Positions 1-10,164 of a stretch of 64,000 nt of DNA are shown one piece after another. Numbering within the stretch: position 1 is the first letter of the stretch; every line of letters begins with the position of its first letter. The DNA is from an uncultured Paracoccaceae bacterium (GTDB lineage: Bacteria; Pseudomonadota; Alphaproteobacteria; Rhodobacterales; Rhodobacteraceae), in assembly GCA_958439195.1 (NCBI GenBank), contig OY288160.1, positions 308,501 to 372,500 on the forward strand, in the 5' to 3' direction. The position numbers were made by a program, and so were the translations under genes. The notes below the pieces were generated by a model. That model was not told the origin of the DNA and did no database searches. It saw nothing but the letters and a program-made list of their open reading frames with translations.

Positions 1-1
1 C

Positions 2-847
2 ATTGCTGCAGCCCGCGCCCTGCACCGTCCGGCGGGCGAGTTTTATGGAATTGCCTGGAACGGCCAGCGCGGCATGCCGATTGCCAATTCCTTCATGTTC
101 TTTCTGGCGGCCTGTCAGAAAACAATCATCGACATGCCGATGCATAATCAGGAAAGCTGGACCTATGATCGGTTTGAAAAGCTAAAGTTGCAGATCGACA
201 CCGAAGATGCAGTTGAGGTGATCGACTACATGAAACAACTGGCCGAGGTGTCGCCCCCCGATATTGAATTCATGGATTGGGAAAAGCGGATCCAATGTTT
301 CATGTCGGGCAGGGCAGGACTGGCCTATTGCTGGACGATGCGGGCGGCGCGATTTGAACACGAGCTCAGCTCGCAGGTGGCGCGTAGGGTTGCCTATTTG
401 CCGCCGCCATCGCGCAGGATGCGCAAGATCGCAGCGCCGATTGGCGGCTTTCTGATGACAATCCCGGCCCATGTCCAACCGGCGCGGCAGCGGCAGATCA
501 TGAATGCGATTGCCTGGATGGTGTCACCCGAAGCGATGAAAGCACATGTAAAAAACGGCTTTCCAGTCGCCCCCCGGTTCTCCGTTTGCGCGGACCCGGA
601 GGCGCTGGCCTCATCGCCGATTGTCAGCATGGTGGATCAATTGGCGCGCAGGAATGAGCTTGTTACCTGGGCACGACCACCCATCCCGCAATTCAACCTG
701 ATTGAAACGATTCTAGGCACAGAAGTCCATGACGCCGTGTTTCATGGCAAACCGGCGCGCCAAGCGTTACGTGATGCCGAAAACCGCATCCACAGCGATT
801 TGCTGGAAAAGGCCCCAATCCCATTTCGGGACGGTCAGGCGGGATGA
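2..847 (+). CDS. ABC transporter substrate-binding protein, family 1, C-terminal part
   Basis: This reading frame is open from the first bases of the window, so only the C-terminal part (about 281 residues) is visible and the start lies upstream. The pattern is that of family-1 extracellular solute-binding proteins for sugars and related compounds: a segment around DYMKQL, an FMSGRAGLAYCW segment where such proteins read out the bound state, a loop with GGFLMTIPAHV, and the AIAWMVSPEAM segment typical of the C-terminal lobe. It would act in the periplasm and feed an ABC permease. No permease gene follows, so partners must lie upstream or elsewhere. The specific sugar cannot be told. Confidence 0.75.
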   Translation: MAAARALHRPAGEFYGIAWNGQRGMPIANSFMFFLAACQKTIIDMPMHNQESWTYDRFEKLKLQIDTEDAVEVIDYMKQLAEVSPPDIEFMDWEKRIQCFMSGRAGLAYCWTMRAARFEHELSSQVARRVAYLPPPSRRMRKIAAPIGGFLMTIPAHVQPARQRQIMNAIAWMVSPEAMKAHVKNGFPVAPRFSVCADPEALASSPIVSMVDQLARRNELVTWARPPIPQFNLIETILGTEVHDAVFHGKPARQALRDAENRIHSDLLEKAPIPFRDGQAG

Positions 848-1184
848 TTCCGACAGCGTATCAGGCAGCTCGCCCGCTAATGGACATTCGGGTGGGCCAG
901 GAACGGGTGGATTTCTGAACTGCCCTTAAAGAGCTTTGCAAGTTGCGTCATCCACGTGTTTTGTGCCATCCGCAGAATAATTGGACGGTTTGGATTGACA
1001 GAAGGCTGATCGTCAAAAGACGTGTGTGCGACACAATGCACAAGATGCAGCGCGAATTTTAGTCAGGCTTCATCGAGTTTAAAACGCTGGGCCAACCTTT
1101 GGAATGTGAGGAGGCCGAGCTTCGATGGTCGCAGAAGTATTCTTATCCTTTTTCGAAGGCTCATCGGATTGAAGATTACCCAAT
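848..1184. other. Intergenic stretch without a supported gene
   Basis: About 340 bases between the binding-protein gene and the response regulator on the other strand. The two genes converge here. Short open frames exist but none has a convincing ribosome-binding site or a recognisable product. I see no clear U-tailed hairpin. Confidence 0.5.
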
Positions 1185-1586
1185 CTATTTGCCGTTCTCT
1201 CTTGACCCAAGCGCCAGTTCCAATGTTGCGAGAAGTTCGGTGGACCGGAAGGGTTTCTGCAATGTGTGAATTTCCCCAAACAGTTCGGCGCTGTCCGTCA
1301 GATTCTTAAGTTGTGCGCTCCCTGCCGGAAAAAAACCTGAACCGCCTGTTATGAGGATAATAGGCGTTTTTGGATGTGTGCGGCGAACCTCGATCACCAT
1401 TTCGATCCCGTCCCGCTCTGGCATGAACAGATCCGTTACAACGATATCATAATCACCAAGACCGATAAGTTGAAAAGCAGTCTTGCCATCATGGACGGAT
1501 GCAACCTGAAAACCGCGATCTGAAAGCAAGTGGGATAATGTGGCTGCGACGTCCTGATCGTCTTCAATCAGAAGAATCTTCGTCAT
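1185..1586 (-). CDS. Single-domain response regulator (receiver)
   Basis: A 133-residue CheY-like receiver with no output domain. The acidic pocket is at E8-D9-D10, the phospho-acceptor is D52 in VVTDLFMP, the switch Thr is T80 in IILITGG, and the conserved Lys is K111 in LQKPF. The loop after T80 is longer than usual (about 25 residues before the Lys). I chose the ATG at 1586 because a GGGGG stretch precedes it by a few bases; a TTG five codons upstream is possible. It lies next to two hybrid kinases and could receive phosphate from one of them, but that is inference. Stand-alone receivers commonly act in phosphorelays or by protein contact. Confidence 0.88.
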   Translation of the reverse strand: MTKILLIEDDQDVAATLSHLLSDRGFQVASVHDGKTAFQLIGLGDYDIVVTDLFMPERDGIEMVIEVRRTHPKTPIILITGGSGFFPAGSAQLKNLTDSAELFGEIHTLQKPFRSTELLATLELALGSRENGK

Positions 1587-2253
1587 GGCACACCCCCGCA
1601 AATATTTTGTTCAGGCCGTGATCGTCCAGTGCTTTCGGTTGCGGCATGGATCGCTGGTCCAGTGCCGCAAAATACATCTTTAACATATCAGATTGATCTC
1701 TGGGGGGAAGCCTGCATCTTCATGATCGGGTAAAACTGCCAAATCGCGCTGGTATGACATCTACACATGTAGGTGACGTATTCATCGTCAGTTCCGCCGA
1801 TTCCAGGACATGTGGAAGGCGTATTGTGATGAAGGCCAGTTCAGGGACGGCAGCGCAGGAAGCGCAAAGGAAATGCTGGCATTGCGGGTACATTAGGTTG
1901 GTAAAACTGGGTGCAGTATGGCCGTCACAAGCCATGGTGCCGCACCATGAAAGACGAAACTTGTGCTGTGGCAGCGTGATGCCGTCTGCATTCCATGCAA
2001 CCACGGATGGCGCTTTTCAAAACGGTGATGGGGCCAAGAGGGAAGTCCGGGCATGGACGTGAAGGGGCAAAGATGCGACGATTTCGTATGTAATGCATAA
2101 AGATTCGCCCGTATCTTCCAACGTGATTGAGCTTTAGGGGCGTTCCTGATTCAGTTGATGGCAGAAACCAAGTGCTATCCGAAACTGGAGCGGGCAGATC
2201 CCCGAGGTTGAATGACCCTGGTGTGCGGGGAAATTTGGAGGCTGCGCGCGGAC
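1587..2253. other. Intergenic stretch upstream of the multi-PAS kinase
   Basis: About 670 bases between the divergent response regulator and the first hybrid kinase. Two overlapping open frames of roughly 95-100 codons lie here on opposite strands; neither has a recognisable domain or a good ribosome-binding site, so I leave both out. The stretch must contain the promoters of both neighbours, but I cannot single out a convincing -35/-10 pair. Confidence 0.45.
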
Positions 2254-5200
2254 ATGGATACCAACAGCCTGTTCCTGTCACATCCGGATCCGATGTGGAT
2301 CTATGACCTTGAAACTCTGCAATTCCTCGCGGTCAACAATTCCGCCATTGTGAAGTATGGGTACACCCGTGAAGAGTTTCTTGGAATGAAGATCACGGAC
2401 ATTCGACCGGCGGAGGATATTGACGCGCTTGAGAAAAGCGTCGCCTCCGTGACCGAAGGGCGAGATGAGGCCGGCATTTGGCGGCATCGCTTAAAGTCTG
2501 GGTCGGTCATTCATGTCGACATCACGGGCCACACGCTTGAATTCAAGGGGCGGCGAGCCGAACTGATTTCCGCGCGTGATGTTTCGCGGTTGGTTATTGC
2601 GGAAAAGATCGCTTCAGAGGGCTTGGCGCGCGAGCAAGCGGCCCGCCGGGCGAGCGACAGTTTGGCGCGGAATTTTCAGTTGATGTTCGACTCTGTGCCT
2701 GGCGTCTTTATCGCATATTCGCCTGATGGCTTTGATGTCATCGCCATCAGCGAAGCTGCCCTTGAAGCGATGTCTATCAGACGGCAGGACGTTTTAGGAA
2801 AAAATCTATTTGAAATAATGCCGTATCAGCCCGATGACCCTGATCATGAGGTGCTTAGAGGGTCGATTACTCAGGTGCTTGGTAGAAAAAATGCCGTCTT
2901 TCTGAATATCCAGGGCTACATTTTAAAAATTGGAAAGAACACTGAAGAGACGGAAATTCGCCATTGGGCGGTAACGAATAGTCCAGTTATCGATCAGAAT
3001 GGGCGAATATTGCAGTTGATTTTACGGATGCAAGATATAACGGACATGGTAACTGAGAACGCTAACGAATTGATCGAGGAAGATCGAAACGTTCTTGGGC
3101 ATGCAAAATTTGATATGGTTGTTTATAACCGTGCTTTGGTCGCCGAAAATTCTCACCTTGCAGAGTTGGCGACAAAGTTACGCACAACGCAACGCCTGCT
3201 TGGCACCGGAACGTGGGAATATGTGCTATCAGATGATCGGCTGAACTGGTCAAATAATGTCTACACAATGTATGGTGTTTCCGCGGAACATTTTGGGCAC
3301 AGATTTGAGGATTACGTTTCCTTGGTCCATCCGGATGACCGGAAGGAAATGCGTGCGAACTTTTCAAACTTCATGACGTCTGGTGACGCTCAATTTATGT
3401 TTGCACACAGAGTTTGCCACGCGGATGGCAAGATTGTTCACGTAAAGGGGTTGGCGGAAAGAACGGAAACGCCCAAGGGCACATTGCTAAGTGGAGCAGT
3501 GCAGGACGTGACGGGTAGCATCGAGGCTGCTCGATCGCTTGAACGTGCGAAGAGGATGCTTGAAATTGCAGGGTCTTCGGCGAAGTTTGGGGCGTGGCGG
3601 TATGATGTGGTTATGGACCATCTGGAGTGGTCGCCACAAACTGCCAGAATTCATGAGGAGTTGGATACTTTCTCACCGACGATCTCAATTGGACTCCAAT
3701 ATTACGTTGAAGAGCATCGAGCAAAACTTGAGAGCTACTTGAAAATATGCTTGGAGAATGGTGTTTCCTTTGATGATAATCTTGAAATAACGACCGCTAA
3801 AGGATCAAGAAAATGGGTCCGGGTCACTGGTGAGGCGGAACGTGCTGAGGACGGTCGAGTCGTCGCGCTGCACGGATCGATTCAGGATATCTCGGAATTA
3901 TTATCAGCGAAGGAACGCGCCGAAGAGTCGGAAAGACTGATTGATATTGCGGGCAGGGCCGTAAAACTGGGAGGGTGGCGTGTTTCATTGGTTGATGGGC
4001 ACGTCTCCTGGACTAATGGAATTGCAGCGTTGCACGAATTACCACCAGGAACGTCGCCTTCACTTGAAGGTGGTATAAATTACTTTGCATCAGAGGAACA
4101 GGAAGATGCAAGAAGGGTTTTTGAGGCTTGCGCCAACGAGGGTATTCCGTTCGATAACGTTCGCAATCTTGTTACGGCCAAGGGAAATCGGATCAGAGTA
4201 AGGAGTTTTGGAGAACCTGTGCGAAACAGCGAAGGCAAGATAATCGCCGTGCAGGGGGCCATGCAGGATGTGTCAGAGTTGACTTCTGCTCAAGATCGGG
4301 CAGATGCACTTACGGTGCGTCTGGCCGATATGCTTGAGAACATTGGTGATGCGTTCTTGACGATAGATCGCAACTGGAGATTTTCTTATCTGAATAGTAG
4401 AGCAGAGGCGATCTTGCAGCGACAGAGAGACTCATTGATTGGTCGAAAGATTTTTGATGCGTTTCCTGACGCAAAAGGGAGTGAATTTGAAGTTCAATAC
4501 AAGCGGGCATTCAAGACCCAAAAAACGGTTCGATTTGAACAGTTCTTTCCACCGCTGAATAGACTTTTCAGTATCAGTGCGCATCCTGCGAATGGTGAAC
4601 TTGCGGTGTATTTCACTGACGTTACTGATGAGCGAATGCGAGATGAGCAATTGCGGTTGCTGGGAGCAGCGGTCGCGCGCATCAATGATATCATTGTCAT
4701 AACGGAATCTGGCCATCAGAATGCTGCGTGCAAATATAAGATCGTTTACGTGAATGACGCCTTTGAAAAGATCACTGGATTTGCGCCTGAAGAGGTCATT
4801 GGACAAACTCCCAAGATTTTGCAGGGACCAAGAACCAGCCGCTCTGAATTGAACCGCATCCAGTCTGCGCTCGAAGCCTACCAACCCGTGCGAACTGAAT
4901 TGATCAACTATTCGAAGTCTGGGAAGGAATACTTGCAGGAAATTGACATTGTGCCGGTTGCAAATGCGGCGGGCATCTACACGCATTTCGTTGCGACGCA
5001 GCGCGATGTAACGGAGCAACGGCTCGCGGAGGAGGCTCTTCGTCATTCCGAGACGCGCTTTCGATTGATCGCGAAGGCGACAGGCAATGCGATTTGGGAT
5101 TACGATGTTGTCAATGATCGCCAATGGTGGAGCGAAGAACTGACAACCATATTTGGGCATAAGATTGATCCAGAAGGCAAAATGCCGACAGTTTGGCGTG

Positions 5201-6564
5201 CTAACGTTCATCCCGATGATGAAGCTGCGCTTGATCGGGCGACTGAACAACTCTTGTCGGGGCAGGCGGATTTTATACATGATCAGTATCGGTTTCGACG
5301 CGCCGATGGCAGTTGGGCAAATGTTGAAGATCGTGCATTTGCTATCCGGGACGAAACTGGCAGTGTTGTCAGAGTGTTGGGCAGCATGGCGGACATTTCA
5401 GAACGGCTTCAGGTCGAAGAAAGGCTTCGACAGTCCCAGAAACTTGAAGCAGTGGGTCAATTGACCGGAGGGGTTGCGCATGATTTCAATAATCTACTTA
5501 CAATCATGCTGGGCAATAGTGAGATGCTTCGGGACGCGCTAAATGTGGACAGTCCGTTGCGGCAGTATGCGGATATGATCGATGTTGCGGCCGACCGTGC
5601 TGCGCAGTTAACAAATCGCCTTTTGGCATTCTCTCGTCGGCAGGCACTTCGACCGCAGAAGGTGGATATTAACGTTGTGATTGCTGGGCTTGACGAAATG
5701 TTGCGGCGCACCTTAGGTGAGAACATTGATATCGAAATCGTTCGTGCCGGTGGGTTGTGGCAAACGGAAGTCGATATTGGGCAGCTTGAGGCTGCACTCC
5801 TGAACCTTGCTGTAAATGCGCGCGATGCAATGCCGGATGGTGGTGCGCTTACCTTTGAAACTGCAAACACGTCGCTGGATGACGCGTACGTGGCTATGGA
5901 ACCAGGGTTATTGGCGGGGCAATATGTGCTTGTTGCAGTTAGTGATACAGGCCATGGAATTTCAGCAGAGAACTTGAATCGGGTGTTTGAGCCGTTCTTT
6001 ACCACAAAAGCTGTAGGAAAAGGGACGGGACTTGGGTTGAGCATGGTTCATGGTTTCGTGAAACAGTCAGGTGGGCACGTTCGAATCTATTCAGAGCCAG
6101 GCGAAGGCACTACTGTCAAAATGTACTTTCCTCGGTCCACCGGAGGGCAAAAACAGCCTGTCACCCCATCCCAAAGGAAGTCTGTATTGGGTGGACGTGA
6201 GACAATTTTGCTTGTTGAAGACAATCAGTACATTCGCCAGCAACTCACAGTTCAGTTGGAGAGTTTGGGCTATAAGGTTTTTTCTGCAAATTCAGGTCAA
6301 TCTGCTCTGGCAATCTTGAAAGAGCGGTCGGACATTGACTTATTGTTTACTGACGTGGTGTTACCGGGTGGTATGAATGGGCGTCAAGTTGCGGATGCGG
6401 CAAAGGTGCTTCGGCCAAAACTAAAGGTTCTTTACACTTCGGGATATTCTGCCAATGCAATCGTTCACCAAGGGCGTCTTGATCCTGGCGTCGAATTGTT
6501 GAGCAAGCCTTATAGACGGGCAGAGATGGCGAAAAAGTTGAGGAAGGTTCTTGATTCAGACTGA
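2254..6564 (+). CDS. Hybrid sensor histidine kinase with about eight PAS domains and a receiver
   Basis: A 1436-residue cytoplasmic-looking sensor: no signal peptide or membrane helix is visible. About eight PAS domains run from residue 6 to about 1050 (starts near 6, 140, 312, 438, 564, 686, 798, 936). They are followed by HisKA with the phospho-acceptor H1076 in GGVAHDFNN, an HATPase with DTGHGIS and GKGTGLGLS motifs, and a C-terminal receiver with acceptor D1367 in LLFTDVVLPG. PAS 4 and 5 are near copies of each other (FGAWRYD and LGGWRVS, each ending in a QD-(I/V)-SEL segment), which suggests tandem duplication. PAS 7 resembles a LOV domain but has GQTPKILQG (from residue 850) where photoactive LOV domains have a Cys, so it is not a flavin-adduct photoreceptor. 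I preferred the ATG at 2254, preceded by GGAG, over one at 2212. The ligand is unknown. Confidence 0.9.
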   Translation: MDTNSLFLSHPDPMWIYDLETLQFLAVNNSAIVKYGYTREEFLGMKITDIRPAEDIDALEKSVASVTEGRDEAGIWRHRLKSGSVIHVDITGHTLEFKGRRAELISARDVSRLVIAEKIASEGLAREQAARRASDSLARNFQLMFDSVPGVFIAYSPDGFDVIAISEAALEAMSIRRQDVLGKNLFEIMPYQPDDPDHEVLRGSITQVLGRKNAVFLNIQGYILKIGKNTEETEIRHWAVTNSPVIDQNGRILQLILRMQDITDMVTENANELIEEDRNVLGHAKFDMVVYNRALVAENSHLAELATKLRTTQRLLGTGTWEYVLSDDRLNWSNNVYTMYGVSAEHFGHRFEDYVSLVHPDDRKEMRANFSNFMTSGDAQFMFAHRVCHADGKIVHVKGLAERTETPKGTLLSGAVQDVTGSIEAARSLERAKRMLEIAGSSAKFGAWRYDVVMDHLEWSPQTARIHEELDTFSPTISIGLQYYVEEHRAKLESYLKICLENGVSFDDNLEITTAKGSRKWVRVTGEAERAEDGRVVALHGSIQDISELLSAKERAEESERLIDIAGRAVKLGGWRVSLVDGHVSWTNGIAALHELPPGTSPSLEGGINYFASEEQEDARRVFEACANEGIPFDNVRNLVTAKGNRIRVRSFGEPVRNSEGKIIAVQGAMQDVSELTSAQDRADALTVRLADMLENIGDAFLTIDRNWRFSYLNSRAEAILQRQRDSLIGRKIFDAFPDAKGSEFEVQYKRAFKTQKTVRFEQFFPPLNRLFSISAHPANGELAVYFTDVTDERMRDEQLRLLGAAVARINDIIVITESGHQNAACKYKIVYVNDAFEKITGFAPEEVIGQTPKILQGPRTSRSELNRIQSALEAYQPVRTELINYSKSGKEYLQEIDIVPVANAAGIYTHFVATQRDVTEQRLAEEALRHSETRFRLIAKATGNAIWDYDVVNDRQWWSEELTTIFGHKIDPEGKMPTVWRANVHPDDEAALDRATEQLLSGQADFIHDQYRFRRADGSWANVEDRAFAIRDETGSVVRVLGSMADISERLQVEERLRQSQKLEAVGQLTGGVAHDFNNLLTIMLGNSEMLRDALNVDSPLRQYADMIDVAADRAAQLTNRLLAFSRRQALRPQKVDINVVIAGLDEMLRRTLGENIDIEIVRAGGLWQTEVDIGQLEAALLNLAVNARDAMPDGGALTFETANTSLDDAYVAMEPGLLAGQYVLVAVSDTGHGISAENLNRVFEPFFTTKAVGKGTGLGLSMVHGFVKQSGGHVRIYSEPGEGTTVKMYFPRSTGGQKQPVTPSQRKSVLGGRETILLVEDNQYIRQQLTVQLESLGYKVFSANSGQSALAILKERSDIDLLFTDVVLPGGMNGRQVADAAKVLRPKLKVLYTSGYSANAIVHQGRLDPGVELLSKPYRRAEMAKKLRKVLDSD

Positions 6565-8661
6565 TCTGGCGTTCTGTTTCAACAGGCTTTGTATCGCGTG
6601 CAAAAGTTCCGCCCGTCTGACTGGTTTTGCAAGATGTGCGTCAAAGCCACCGACGACATATTCCGCAATCTGATGCGGCATGGCGTTTGCTGTGACAGCA
6701 ATGGCTGGAGTGGTGGGAAGATTGTGATCAGCTTCCAGTTTGCGAATTTCTGCGAGGGCGGCGAGGCCGTCGAGGACTGGCATTCGGATGTCGAGCAACA
6801 GCAAATCATAAGGATTGTTTTTCCGGACTGCAGTTTCCCACTCCAACAGTGCCTCTTTCCCATTCTGCACCTTAGCGATGTTGAAATTGAATTGTGAAAG
6901 CATTTCTGACAGCACAGCTAGATTTGTGGGGTTGTCGTCGGCGATCAAAAGGCGCCGTCCTGAAAGATGACGCATGTCCGGCAAATCTTTTGGGCGGGGC
7001 GTATCTTCTAGCTGTGAAGCCGTTTCCGGTAGCGGAAGGACAACACGGATCGAAGTTCCGTGTCCAAGTTCACTTTTAAGGCTAATCGTTCCACCCATAA
7101 GTTGAACGAGTTGCTGCACGATCGACAGGCCGAGGCCAGTACCACCATAATTGCGCGTCGTTGAAAAGTCAGCTTGTTCGAAACTGTTGAACGCGCGTGC
7201 TGTCTGCGCCTCTGACATGCCGACACCAGTATCTTTCACATCAATGACGACGGGGTTCCCCGGCCGGCCTGAGAGTTTGACCACAACCTCGCCCACTTCG
7301 GTGAACTTGATTGCATTATTGATCAGGTTATTGAGAATTTGCGAAAGACGGTGTGGATCGCCAAGCCTTGTATTATTGGATGCCGCGCTGATAAGGAACT
7401 TTAGGTCAATTCCTTTTTCTTCGGCCTTCACGCGGTGAAGCGCTTCTATTGTCGTCAGAATTTCTGGAATTTGAATTGGTATGGATTCAAGCTCGACCTT
7501 TCCAGCTTCGATCTTTGACATATCAAGGATTGAATTGAGGATATTCAAAAGTGATTCGCCCGAGTTACGAATAGTTGCAACCATGCCTTGCGTTTCAGGT
7601 GTGGTTACGCGCGAGTGAAGCACTTCTGCCATCCCAAGAACGCCATTGAGCGGTGTTCGGATTTCGTGGCTCATGTTAGCAAGGAAGATTGATTTGCTTT
7701 TGCTCACCTCTTCTGCATGCTTGACGGCCTCTTTCAGTTTTTGTGTGGCTGCAATTTCGGCTGAAATATCCTTGAGTGCGCAAACAACGCCACAGCCATT
7801 CCCAGTGTCAGCGACAGGTGAAGCGTTGACAGAGACAGTTCTTCGCGTCTTGTCGGGCCATTGGATGGAATATCGCACATCCTGCAAAGGCTTTCCGTCG
7901 GCCATGACGCGGTTGAATGGATGCTGATCGGGTGGAAAATCCAGTCCATCGGGTGTCTGGATGTGCCAGAAATCATCATCAAGGTGGCGCCCCAGAATGT
8001 CGGACTGCGCTATTCCTAGAACATTCTGACATTCATCATTTGTCATTGTGATGTTGCCATCCCGATCCTGCAGAACAACGGCCACGGGCACGGTTTTAAG
8101 CACGTTTGCCAGTTGGTCACGTTCAATGGCAAGATCGGAGTGAAGCCGATCAAGCATTTGGGCATGAGATTGAAGGCGGATCTGGTCATTTGCCGCCTGA
8201 CCAAGCCTTTGAAGGGTGTCGATGTCTTCTTCTGTCCATTTGCGCGGCTTATGGTCAATCACGCATAAGGAGCCGATGGGTTCGTCATCTTCGGCCAGAA
8301 TAGGGACGCCAAGATAGGCTTCTACACCAAGCATGTCGACGACAGGGTTGTCCTTTACCCGGTAGTCTTCACGCGCGTTCGTGACGCTTAGTCGGGAATT
8401 TGTGGCGACCACAAGCTTGCAAAAAGAATGACTTAGCGGGGTTTCGCGGCTTTGGTTCCAGGGTGAAGGAAGGCCAAATTGGCTTTTGAAAAACTGACGG
8501 TCGCCTGCGTTGTCTATGATCGACACGAGCGACACGGGCGCTTTCATCAGGCGCGACGCCAGAACGGTGAAATTGTCGTAGGCGTCCTCGGCCGGGGTAT
8601 CGAGCAGGCGAGAGACTGGGCGCAGTTTAGAGGCTGGGTGGTGGATCGTCATCGGTTTCAT
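6556..8661 (-). CDS. GAF-PAS hybrid sensor histidine kinase with receiver
   Basis: A 701-residue soluble hybrid kinase. The order is GAF (about residues 15-165, of the type that follows an RLLDTP segment), PAS (about 185-305), HisKA with acceptor H332 in ANMSHEIRTPLNG, HATPase with DTGVGMS and YGGTGLGLS, and a receiver with acceptor D624 in LLLLDIRMPVLDG. The frame stays open for 67 codons upstream of the chosen ATG, but that part has no domain and an unlikely composition; an ATG three codons further in is also possible, and neither start has a strong ribosome-binding site. It converges on the multi-PAS kinase and the two coding ends overlap by 9 bp. The signal is unknown. Full-length hybrid kinases usually need a separate phosphotransferase. 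Confidence 0.88.
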   Translation of the reverse strand: MKPMTIHHPASKLRPVSRLLDTPAEDAYDNFTVLASRLMKAPVSLVSIIDNAGDRQFFKSQFGLPSPWNQSRETPLSHSFCKLVVATNSRLSVTNAREDYRVKDNPVVDMLGVEAYLGVPILAEDDEPIGSLCVIDHKPRKWTEEDIDTLQRLGQAANDQIRLQSHAQMLDRLHSDLAIERDQLANVLKTVPVAVVLQDRDGNITMTNDECQNVLGIAQSDILGRHLDDDFWHIQTPDGLDFPPDQHPFNRVMADGKPLQDVRYSIQWPDKTRRTVSVNASPVADTGNGCGVVCALKDISAEIAATQKLKEAVKHAEEVSKSKSIFLANMSHEIRTPLNGVLGMAEVLHSRVTTPETQGMVATIRNSGESLLNILNSILDMSKIEAGKVELESIPIQIPEILTTIEALHRVKAEEKGIDLKFLISAASNNTRLGDPHRLSQILNNLINNAIKFTEVGEVVVKLSGRPGNPVVIDVKDTGVGMSEAQTARAFNSFEQADFSTTRNYGGTGLGLSIVQQLVQLMGGTISLKSELGHGTSIRVVLPLPETASQLEDTPRPKDLPDMRHLSGRRLLIADDNPTNLAVLSEMLSQFNFNIAKVQNGKEALLEWETAVRKNNPYDLLLLDIRMPVLDGLAALAEIRKLEADHNLPTTPAIAVTANAMPHQIAEYVVGGFDAHLAKPVRRAELLHAIQSLLKQNARSV

Positions 8662-9411
8662 GTCCGTGTGGACTTTGGCGGTGTGGGGGTGGCACCACAC
8701 GCCGACGGCAGCAGTGCCAGAGAATTGCATTTCAATCGCAAGTAGATTGATAGACCTTCCGCTCAACCATGTCACTAGTGAGAAGTTACTTTTCTTAATT
8801 GCGGGGGGTGGACCGCGCGCGTTGATCGAGAGAATTGGCTGGAAGTTTCTGAAACAATGCAATTTTCTCAGGGGTTTCGCGGTGAAGGCTTGCGTTGGAG
8901 ATTCTCATATTGAGCTATGTGGTGGGGTGGTGAGTGCCTCGTGAATTTGGCAATGTGATCGGTTAATGGTAACCTTAGGTTGAAATGTTGCCATCCAAAA
9001 CTGTGCAGGGTTATTTTCGCGGTTGCTTTCATGGGGTTTCTAGCGCGTGCAAAGTTGTGTTTCCCTGATCAATCACCACGCTACGTCTGTGTGCTGATCG
9101 TAGTTTGGAAAACGTTAGTGCGGGGCGGCGGATGCGTGGCCATACAAGGCGGGCGAAAGGCGGACGGATGCGAACGCCGCCGGTTTGTTTCGTTTGGTCC
9201 AAGCGGACATTCGCAATCTTGCCAGCCTTTGGGGGCGTCCATCAACCGCGCAGGGGCGACTGCGTTTGTAGAAGCAACGCCTGCTCGCCCCACTCTCCTG
9301 GCGTTTGCGCGACCGGAGGTTCCAGTTCGGCGCTTCATCATGACGCCAATCAGATGTTCAAGGGACAAATCAAACCAGATGGATCGCGCCTAACTTGATC
9401 GACTAAAGCGA
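8662..9411. other. Long intergenic stretch with no supported gene
   Basis: About 750 bases between the GAF-PAS kinase start and the end of the gntR-type gene. Overlapping open frames of about 95-137 codons occur on both strands between 8980 and 9400, but they have no domain, no good start and mutually shadowing composition. It looks like the eroded edge of the accessory region that follows. Confidence 0.45.
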
Positions 9412-10101
9412 TCAAGTTTGGTCCCGCTGGTCAGACTGCGTTTTGATTCTGCCCAGATGCTCACGCAGGGCGGCGTGCGCGCCCTGGATGTGCGCAATGG
9501 TAAGTTCCTCTGCGGCCCGTGCATCGCCTTGGGCGCAGGCGTTGACAATTCCCCGATGCTCCGCGTTGGCGCGGGCATAGCCGTCGGTCAGGAGCAACTG
9601 GGCGCGGAGGTATCTGTCCAGCCGATCCATCGCGTTGTCGAGCGTCGCCAGATAGAACATGAGGCCGCTGGCCTGATAGAGTTCTGCGTGAAATTGGCGG
9701 TTCAGATCGCCCCAATGGATCGGATCGCTGGCGGATTCACAGGCGTCGCAGATAGTGCTTACCTTTTCGATCAGGGCAGGCGTCATCCGAGGAACTGCAC
9801 GACGGATCACCTGCGCCTCGACCAGACAGCGGAAATCAAAGATCTCGCCTGCCTCTGCGATGGACAGCCCGGCCACCACTGCCCCCTTGAAGCGATGGGT
9901 TTTCACCAGTCCTTGTTGTTCCAGCCGGGCGATCGCCTCACGCACGGGGATGCGGCTGATGTTGAACATGCGGGCAATTTCGTCCTGCCGGATGGGAGCG
10001 CCATCCTTGAGTTCACCTTCGATGATTGCGCGCCGCAGCGCCTCGAACACCAGCGCGCCGGCCGAAGGTGTCTTGGATATGTCTACGCCATGCAACGCCA
10101 T
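9412..10101 (-). CDS. GntR-family transcriptional regulator, FCD (FadR-like) subfamily
   Basis: A 229-residue regulator. The N-terminal winged helix (about residues 12-78) has the family pattern RQDEIARMFNISRIPVREAI followed by LEQQGLV and a GAVV wing. The C-terminal all-helical FCD effector domain (about 85-215) has the metal/ligand-pocket pattern with FDFRCLVE, NRQFHAELYQASG and a late EHRGIVNAC segment. AAGGGA lies a suitable distance upstream of the ATG. It is divergent from the M24 peptidase and dpp-type genes, so it most likely represses that unit and is released by a small organic acid or a peptide-derived metabolite; this is inference from position. A 13-bp palindrome in the shared intergenic region is a candidate operator. 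Confidence 0.9.
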   Translation of the reverse strand: MALHGVDISKTPSAGALVFEALRRAIIEGELKDGAPIRQDEIARMFNISRIPVREAIARLEQQGLVKTHRFKGAVVAGLSIAEAGEIFDFRCLVEAQVIRRAVPRMTPALIEKVSTICDACESASDPIHWGDLNRQFHAELYQASGLMFYLATLDNAMDRLDRYLRAQLLLTDGYARANAEHRGIVNACAQGDARAAEELTIAHIQGAHAALREHLGRIKTQSDQRDQT

Positions 10102-10164
10102 TGCTTTCCCTTGCCACCCCGTAGGTCTGGTCTAGCCACTGGCACGCAGGACAGGAAGTGATTT

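Noticed and set aside
4740..5030. LOV blue-light domain in the multi-PAS kinase
   Set aside because: The motif that carries the photoactive Cys reads GQTPKILQG, with no Cys.
8980..9398. Overlapping frames before the gntR-type gene
   Set aside because: They shadow each other on both strands and neither has a start signal or known domain.
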